Assembly: GCF_025231485.1 (NCBI RefSeq)
Contig: NZ_CP104003.1
Span: 3,348,001 to 3,412,000 of the forward strand
Source of the DNA: Salinirubellus salinus
GTDB lineage: Archaea; Halobacteriota; Halobacteria; Halobacteriales; Haloarculaceae
DNA length: 64,000 nt
Direction of reading: 5' to 3'
Part shown: in pieces, positions 58,906 through 64,000 of the stretch
Layout: every line of letters starts with the position of its first letter
How positions within the stretch are numbered: position 1 is the first letter of the stretch
Made by a program: the position numbers and the translations under genes
The notes under the pieces: generated by a model
The model's database searches: none
What the model was told of the DNA's origin: nothing
What the model saw: the letters and a program-made list of their open reading frames with translations, nothing else

Positions 58906-60072
58906 TCACACCGGCCAGTTCCGCTCGAGCTCGAACTCGCTGGCCTCGTTGATGCGCGGGTCCGGTTTCGCCGGCGGCTCCACGCGGAGCGATATCGACC
59001 GGGCGAAGCGGTCGGCGTCGACGGCGTAGCAGGTGTCGCTATCGCGGTGGTAGACGACGTAGGCGTCGACACCCGCCTTCGACTCGGGTTTCAACCGCAG
59101 GCAGCCACGCGAGCACCACCCGGGGACGACGGCGACGCGCCGGAAGCCGTCTTCGGCCGCCGCGAGCAGGTCGTACGGGACCGACCCGTCGTGGACGACA
59201 CCGACCGGGACGCCGAGCGACTCGAACCGGGCGACTGCGGCACCGACGGCCGGCCTCGGGCTGGCGTTCGGCACCCCGTCCGGGGGCCAGACTGCCTCGA
59301 GCCGATAGTCCTCGGCGAAGCGGGTGTCGTGCTGGATCTGTTCGGGCTCGTCGGTTCGGAGCGAGAGCGACGCACCGAACTCGTCAGCCGCGACGAGGTA
59401 CGTCTGCTCGCGTGAGGGGTCGTAGAGCGCGTAGTAATCGGTCGTACGGAGGCCACTCTGGAGATCTCCAGCCCGCAGCCGTCCGCCCTGCTCGCTCACG
59501 CGGCCAAGTCTGACACGTATCAGCCTCCCTTCGCCCGTCTCGACGATGTACACGTCGTCACTCTCGGTGCGATAGACCGAGGCTCCGAGTGCGTCGAACG
59601 CCTCGGTGACCGCCTGAACCGCCCCGTTGCCCGGTACAGGCTGTACGCGCTCGTCGGTGTCCGGAGGCCAGTTCTCGTCGAACAGGTACGCGCTCGCGTC
59701 GTTGATCTTCGGGTCGGTCTGCTTCGGCGCTTCTACCCTGAGGGCCATCGACGACCCGACCCTCGACTCGGGGACGATATAGAGCGTCTCGAGGTCGTCT
59801 GAGTACACGAGGAAGTAGTCCACGTCGTCCTCGTATGGTTTGTAGACGTTCCCCTGGGAGTTCGTGTGCGTCGAGACGCCGTCGAACACGACGGTTCCGC
59901 GCTCGAACCGCCCGGTCTTGACCTGTAACTTCAGTAGCGCTCCACCGGGTGTCTCGGCGACCACGTCGTACCGCTCGTTGTCGCCGAACGGCCGCGAGAC
60001 TGGTATCCCCCGCCGCTTCAGCTCTGCGACGACGACGGCCTCGGTGAGTTCGCCCTTCCGATGACTCTCCAT
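58906..60072 (-). CDS. Triplicated PD-(D/E)XK nuclease-fold protein
   Basis: 388 aa made of three related domains, about residues 5-117, 125-250 and 255-388, each ending in a xxWPP/xxWPV signature. The first matches the group I intron endonuclease-like PD-(D/E)XK family (ESHRKGELTEAVVVAELKRRG, Asp36 in RYDVVAE, Gln50-x-Lys52 in LQVKTG). In the second and third copies the Lys is lost (RVRLGR, VAVVPG), so only the first could cut DNA. Confidence 0.8.
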   Translation of the reverse strand: MESHRKGELTEAVVVAELKRRGIPVSRPFGDNERYDVVAETPGGALLKLQVKTGRFERGTVVFDGVSTHTNSQGNVYKPYEDDVDYFLVYSDDLETLYIVPESRVGSSMALRVEAPKQTDPKINDASAYLFDENWPPDTDERVQPVPGNGAVQAVTEAFDALGASVYRTESDDVYIVETGEGRLIRVRLGRVSEQGGRLRAGDLQSGLRTTDYYALYDPSREQTYLVAADEFGASLSLRTDEPEQIQHDTRFAEDYRLEAVWPPDGVPNASPRPAVGAAVARFESLGVPVGVVHDGSVPYDLLAAAEDGFRRVAVVPGWCSRGCLRLKPESKAGVDAYVVYHRDSDTCYAVDADRFARSISLRVEPPAKPDPRINEASEFELERNWPV

Positions 60073-60130
60073 CTCTACGCACTGTGCTATCGGTTTCGTA
60101 TTTGAACGTGCGGCGCGAGAAGAAACTGGA

Positions 60131-60201
60131 TGGGGCCGCCCGGATTCGAACCGGGGTCACGAGCACCCAAGGCTCGGAGTATACCACTAACCCACGGCCC
60201 C
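60131..60201 (-). tRNA. tRNA-Pro(TGG)
   Basis: 71 nt on the minus strand. The acceptor stem GGGGCCG pairs with CGGCCCC, discriminator A. The anticodon stem CGAGC/GCTCG closes the loop CTTGGGT with anticodon TGG. T loop TTCGAAT. No intron and no encoded CCA. Confidence 0.95.
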
Positions 60202-60246
60202 GCAGATAGAGTATATCGCCGGCGTAACCAAAGCGTTTCGTTCCGA

Positions 60247-62079
60247 CTACGGCGTCACACCGTACAGCCCCGCGATACCCAGCGTCGTCACCGCCGCGAA
60301 CACCAGCTGGAGCGGCGTGCCCACCTTCACGTAGTCCGTGAACCGGTAGCCGCCCGGGCCGTAGACGAAGAGGTTGGTCTGGTAGCCCACCGGCGTCATG
60401 AACGCCGTACTCGCCGCGAACGTCACGGCGAGGACGAACGCGAACGGGTCGCCGCCCACCTGCAGGGCGGTCTCGAACGCGACCGGGATCATCAGGACGA
60501 CGCTGGCGTTGTTGCTGATGACGTTCGTCAACAGCGCCGTGACGAGGTAGAGCACCGCGACCACGCCGAGCAGGGGGAGCGACCCGGCGCTCCCCACCAC
60601 GAGGTCGGCGATGAAGTCCGCGCCGCCGGTCTCCTCCATCGCGATGCCGAGCGGGATGACGCCCGCGAGCAGGAAGATGACGTCCCACTGGATGGAGTCG
60701 TACACCTCGGTCGGCTTCAGACAGCCCGTCACGACCATCGCCACCGACCCCGCCAGCGCCGAGACGACGATGGGGAGGATGTTCAGGGCGGCGACGCCGA
60801 CGACGGCCGCGACGATGCCGACGGCGACGGGGATCTTCGACTTCTGGAAGTCGGGGCGCTGGACCTCCTGGGCGACGATGAAGTTCCGGTTGGTGTTCAG
60901 CCGTTCGATGGAGTCGCTCGTCGCCTGCACCAGCAGCGTGTCGCCGACGCGGAGCTGCAGGCGGTCCATCCGCTGGCGGATGACCTCGCCGCCGCGGCGG
61001 AGTGCGAGCACCGTCGCGTCGTAGCGCTGGCGGAAGTTCGTGGAGGCGAGTGACTCGCCCGCGAGAGACGAACCGGGGGCGACGACCACCTCGACGAGGT
61101 TCTGGCCCCCCTCGGCCTGCTCCAGTTCGGCCTCGTCGACGATGACGTCGGAGACGAGGTCCAGGCCCTCGGCGTCGATGAGGTCGACGAGCGTGTCGCG
61201 GTCGGTCCGGACGGCGAAGACGTCGCCCGCCTGTATCACCTTGGGCGCAAGCGGCTCGAGGAACACCTGGTTCCCGCGGATGAGCTGGACGAGGTCGACG
61301 TCGAAGTCGGTCTCCTCCAGTCCGGTCTGGATGGTCTGGCCGACGAGTGGGGAGTCCTCGCGCACGACCACCTCGGTGAGGTAGTCGGCCATCCCGAACT
61401 CCTCGGTCAGGTCGTCCTCCGCGCGGATACGCTCGGGGAGGAGGTACCGGCCGACCGTCAGCAGGTAGACGACGCCGAAGACCGAGACGAGCGCCCCGAG
61501 CGCGGTGAACTCGAACATCGAGAACGGGCGGCCCTGGATGCGGGCGAAGATGTCCGAGGCGAGGATGTTGGTGGAGGTGCCGATGACGGTGAGCATCCCG
61601 CCGAACATCGAGGCGTACGAGAGCGGGATGAGGAGTTTCGAGGGCGAGGTCTTCCCCTCGTGGGCGAGGTCGGTCACCATCGGGAGGAGGATGGCGACGG
61701 CGGCGGTGTTGTTGATGAACCCCGAGATGGGGCCGACCAGGCCCATCGTCGCGCCGAGCTGACGGGAGACGGACTCCTTCGTGAACCGGGCGACGCGGGC
61801 CCCGAGCATCTGGACGATGCCGGTCCGCTGGACGCCGGCGCTCAGGATGAACATCGCCAGCACCGTCAGCGTCGCCGAGGAGGAGAACCCGGAGAGCCCC
61901 TCGCTGGCCGATATCTGCGTGAGGTTCAGCGGCCCGTCCGTCCCGAGGACCATCAGCGCCACCATGATGCCGATGGCGGTGACGTCGATGGGGACGGGTT
62001 CCGTCGCGAACAGCACCAGTGCCACGACGATGATGGCGAACACGACCAACATGCCGGGGGTCACTGGAGCGAGTGCCAC
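60247..62079 (-). CDS. SLC13 family permease with TrkA-C domains
   Basis: 610 aa. Membrane helices at both ends flank two central RCK_C/TrkA-C domains (about residues 210-290 and 310-400, with VVREDSPLVGQTI and VVAPGSSLAGESL). The transport domain shows the helix-break segments ISGFINNTAAVAILLP and LLTNVISNNASVVLMIP of the divalent anion:Na+ symporter group. Substrate may be a dicarboxylate, sulfate or another anion. Confidence 0.92.
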   Translation of the reverse strand: MALAPVTPGMLVVFAIIVVALVLFATEPVPIDVTAIGIMVALMVLGTDGPLNLTQISASEGLSGFSSSATLTVLAMFILSAGVQRTGIVQMLGARVARFTKESVSRQLGATMGLVGPISGFINNTAAVAILLPMVTDLAHEGKTSPSKLLIPLSYASMFGGMLTVIGTSTNILASDIFARIQGRPFSMFEFTALGALVSVFGVVYLLTVGRYLLPERIRAEDDLTEEFGMADYLTEVVVREDSPLVGQTIQTGLEETDFDVDLVQLIRGNQVFLEPLAPKVIQAGDVFAVRTDRDTLVDLIDAEGLDLVSDVIVDEAELEQAEGGQNLVEVVVAPGSSLAGESLASTNFRQRYDATVLALRRGGEVIRQRMDRLQLRVGDTLLVQATSDSIERLNTNRNFIVAQEVQRPDFQKSKIPVAVGIVAAVVGVAALNILPIVVSALAGSVAMVVTGCLKPTEVYDSIQWDVIFLLAGVIPLGIAMEETGGADFIADLVVGSAGSLPLLGVVAVLYLVTALLTNVISNNASVVLMIPVAFETALQVGGDPFAFVLAVTFAASTAFMTPVGYQTNLFVYGPGGYRFTDYVKVGTPLQLVFAAVTTLGIAGLYGVTP

Positions 62080-62161
62080 GGGCGGAGGACGCCGCCGGGT
62101 GGCAAAAAACTCCCGGCAGGGCGCCGCCGTCCGCCCTCGTCGGTTCGGTCCCGTGGGGTCG

Positions 62162-62644
62162 CTACTCGTCGCCCCCCTCGTCCTCCTCGAGGAAGCCGTG
62201 GTACGGACAGACGTACTCGTCCCGGATGATCTGCTCGTCGACGATGTCGAGGCCGAGTTCGTCGAGCTCGCGCGCGATGCGGTTGAGGTCGTCGTGGGTC
62301 TGACCGATGGCGTTCACGTAGACGTTCCGCTTGCCGGTCATGATCTCGCGGACGGCGGTGACGCCGTGGACCTCGCGGGCCCGGTCGGCGAGCGCGTCGC
62401 GGTCGGTCACCGGCGCCGTACAGATGATCTTGGTGTAGAGCGGATAGCCGGCGAGGTCGTAGTCGATGTCGATGTGGTAGCCGCGGATGATGCCGCTGTC
62501 CTCGAGCTTGTTGATGCGGGTCCGGACGGTGCTCGCGGAGAGGCCGAGCCGCTCGGCGATGTCGTTCGAGGAGGTCCGACGGGCGTCCTGCTGGAGGTAG
62601 TAGAGGATCGATCGGTCCGTGGAGTCGAGTTCGCCGTCTCTCAT
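62162..62644 (-). CDS. Lrp/AsnC family regulator
   Basis: 160 aa. N-terminal HTH (LDSTDRSILYYLQQDARRTSSNDIAERLGLSASTVRTRINKLEDSGII pattern) followed by a RAM-like effector domain and a C-terminal tail with a Cys (EYVCPYHGF). A regulator responding to small ligands, usually amino acids. It lies 82 bp upstream of the SLC13 gene on the same strand and may control it. Confidence 0.9.
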   Translation of the reverse strand: MRDGELDSTDRSILYYLQQDARRTSSNDIAERLGLSASTVRTRINKLEDSGIIRGYHIDIDYDLAGYPLYTKIICTAPVTDRDALADRAREVHGVTAVREIMTGKRNVYVNAIGQTHDDLNRIARELDELGLDIVDEQIIRDEYVCPYHGFLEEDEGGDE

Positions 62645-62860
62645 TCGACAGCGACGGTCACGCTCGGACGGTAATCACTCTTGTCTCCCGTCGTCCGGTC
62701 GCCGCTCGTCCCGTCGCGCTCCTCCCGACCCTCCTCACCGACCGCCCTTCGAGACGGTTAGTGTGTAATAGGGCATCTAGATTGACGAACTGTCGAAGAA
62801 AGCAGGCTACTTATGGCGTTCCGTCTGCAAGTGGGGATACACACCGGACCCGACGACGAC

Positions 62861-63313
62861 ATGAGACTCAGACAGGAGCGACTCGACGGCGACTCGCGCG
62901 ACGGGGCGGGCGAGTACGTCGTCCTCGGCGGCGGACGACTGGGGGCATCGATAGCGAGACGGCTTCGGGCGGCCGGCCACGCGGTCACGCTGGTCGACGA
63001 GCGACAGGACGCGACCGACCTGCCGGGCGTCTGTGGGGACCCGAGCGACCGCCGGGTGCTGGCACGGGCCGGGCTCTCCGAGCGCTCGACGGTCGTCGTG
63101 GCGACGCGACGCGACCGCCGGAACCTCCTCGTCGCACAGCTCGTGCGGACCCGGTTCGCGGTGCGAGAGGTCCTCGTGCTCGTGAACACGCCGGACCGGC
63201 GTGACCTCGTCGCGGAGACGGGGCACGAACCGGTCTGCGTGACGAGCGTCGTCTCTGAGGCCGTAACCGAGCGCCTCGACGGGCTGTCGACCGACCGGGA
63301 GCGTGCGGGATGA
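62861..63313 (+). CDS. TrkA-N (RCK) NAD-binding regulatory protein
   Basis: 150 aa from the ATG at 62861 (MRLRQERLDG). The Rossmann motif VVLGGGRLGASIARRLRAAGH is followed by an acidic end of strand 2 (LVDER), as in NAD-binding TrkA domains. It overlaps the APC permease start (ATGA). It probably gates or regulates that permease in response to nucleotide. Confidence 0.88.
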   Translation: MRLRQERLDGDSRDGAGEYVVLGGGRLGASIARRLRAAGHAVTLVDERQDATDLPGVCGDPSDRRVLARAGLSERSTVVVATRRDRRNLLVAQLVRTRFAVREVLVLVNTPDRRDLVAETGHEPVCVTSVVSEAVTERLDGLSTDRERAG

Positions 63314-64000
63314 AGGAACTCGAACGCGACCTCGGTCTGCCGTCGGTGCTCGCCATCAGCATCGGAGCGATGATCGGTAGCGGCATCTTCATCCTGCCGG
63401 CGCTGGCGCTGGAGATCGCTGGGCCGCTCGTCGTCGTCGCCTACGCCCTCGCGGGCCTGCTGGTCGTCCCGGCCGCCCTCTCGAAGTCCGAGATGGCGAC
63501 GGCGATGCCCGAGGCCGGCGGGACCTACATCTACATCGAGCGAGGGATGGGGCCGCTGCTCGGCACCGTCGCCGGCGTCGGGACGTGGTTCTCGCTCTCG
63601 TTCAAGGGAGCGCTCGCGCTCGTCGGCGGCGTGCCGTACCTCCTCCTCCTGTTCGACCTGCCGCTGAAGCCCGTCGCCATCGGGCTGGCCGGCCTGCTGA
63701 TACTGGTCAACGTCGTCGGCGCGAAACAGACCGGGCGGCTCCAGCTCGCCATCGTCGTCGTGATGCTGGCGGCGCTGGGCTGGTTCACCGCCGGGAGCGT
63801 GGCCGGCGTCGAACGGGCCAACTTCGCGGGCTTCTTCGACGCCGGCGTCGGTGGCCTGCTCGCCGCCACGGGACTGGTGTTCGTCTCCTACGCAGGCGTG
63901 ACCAAGGTCGCCAGCGTCGCCGAGGAGGTGGAGAACCCCGGGCGCAACATCCCGCTGGGCATCCTCGGCTCGCTCGTGTTCACGACGGTGCTGTACGTCG
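63310..64000 (+). CDS. APC family amino acid permease, 3' end outside window
   Basis: The frame opens at the ATG at 63310 and runs past the last base; 230 codons are visible. The first helix has the APC substrate motif ISIGAMIGSGIFILP, followed by MPEAGGTYIYIERGMG in helix 3 and further helices. Amino acid or amine transport with Na+ or H+ is expected. Coupled by overlap to the TrkA-N gene, a common haloarchaeal permease arrangement. Confidence 0.9.
   Translation, partial: MKELERDLGLPSVLAISIGAMIGSGIFILPALALEIAGPLVVVAYALAGLLVVPAALSKSEMATAMPEAGGTYIYIERGMGPLLGTVAGVGTWFSLSFKGALALVGGVPYLLLLFDLPLKPVAIGLAGLLILVNVVGAKQTGRLQLAIVVVMLAALGWFTAGSVAGVERANFAGFFDAGVGGLLAATGLVFVSYAGVTKVASVAEEVENPGRNIPLGILGSLVFTTVLYV

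Overview
The window is chromosomal DNA of a haloarchaeon (class Halobacteria; genus not determined). The evidence is high GC with strong third-position bias, proteins rich in Asp and Glu, archaeal MCM with inteins, DpsA-type ferritins, HTH-10 type regulators, a DUF5786 protein, TATA boxes about 28-33 nt ahead of start codons (leaderless transcripts), and two archaeal tRNA genes. Two stretches, about 3.5-21.2 kb and 33.6-37.6 kb, are less GC-rich, gene-sparse in places and full of recombinases and repeats. The rest looks like ordinary core genome.

Layout. 1-3365: a double winged-helix regulator (cut by the window start), an SDR oxidoreductase and an S9 peptidase. 3489-21187: an integrated element bounded by a 14-bp direct repeat, one copy of which is the 3' end of tRNA-Arg(CCG). 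It carries two tyrosine recombinases, a secreted seven-bladed propeller protein, a histidine kinase, a Tat lipoprotein, an operon of winged-helix/coiled-coil proteins, a Zn-ribbon protein, a trypsin-like protease and, on the opposite strand, a defence-like cassette: an unrecognised 539-aa protein, a small SH3/KOW-like protein, a type IIG restriction-modification enzyme, and an EVE-like plus PD-(D/E)XK nuclease fusion. 21.2-33.4 kb: MATE exporter, 2Fe-2S ferredoxin, UvrC, glutamine amidotransferase, DUF99 protein, cupin, Zn/Cd P-type ATPase, ACT protein and three tandem Dps paralogues. 33.6-37.6 kb: a TnpB transposon abutting a truncated recombinase operon, a MITE, short repeats and an IS605-type end.

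37.7-44.2 kb is a sulfur module: an HTH-10 regulator coupled to a rhodanese, and divergently a TusA-SQR-DUF1641-SQR-DUF1641 operon. It plausibly oxidises sulfide at the membrane and passes sulfane sulfur to carrier proteins. 44.2-64 kb: a receiver-PAS histidine kinase, MCM helicase with three inteins, two tandem-UspA proteins, HflX, KatG, a triplicated nuclease-fold protein, tRNA-Pro(TGG), an SLC13 permease, an Lrp regulator, and a TrkA-N protein overlapping an APC permease cut by the window end.

Most notable: (1) the uncharacterised defence-like cassette inside the tRNA-Arg element; (2) a family of short repeats with a tattcagca core, several arranged at an exact 66-bp spacing, near all three tyrosine-recombinase loci and only there in this window; one copy was split by a MITE with a 9-bp target duplication; (3) three inteins in MCM, the first with an added pair of helix-turn-helix domains; (4) two of the three Dps paralogues have lost the ferroxidase ligands. 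All functional statements come from reading the sequence. No database search was run.
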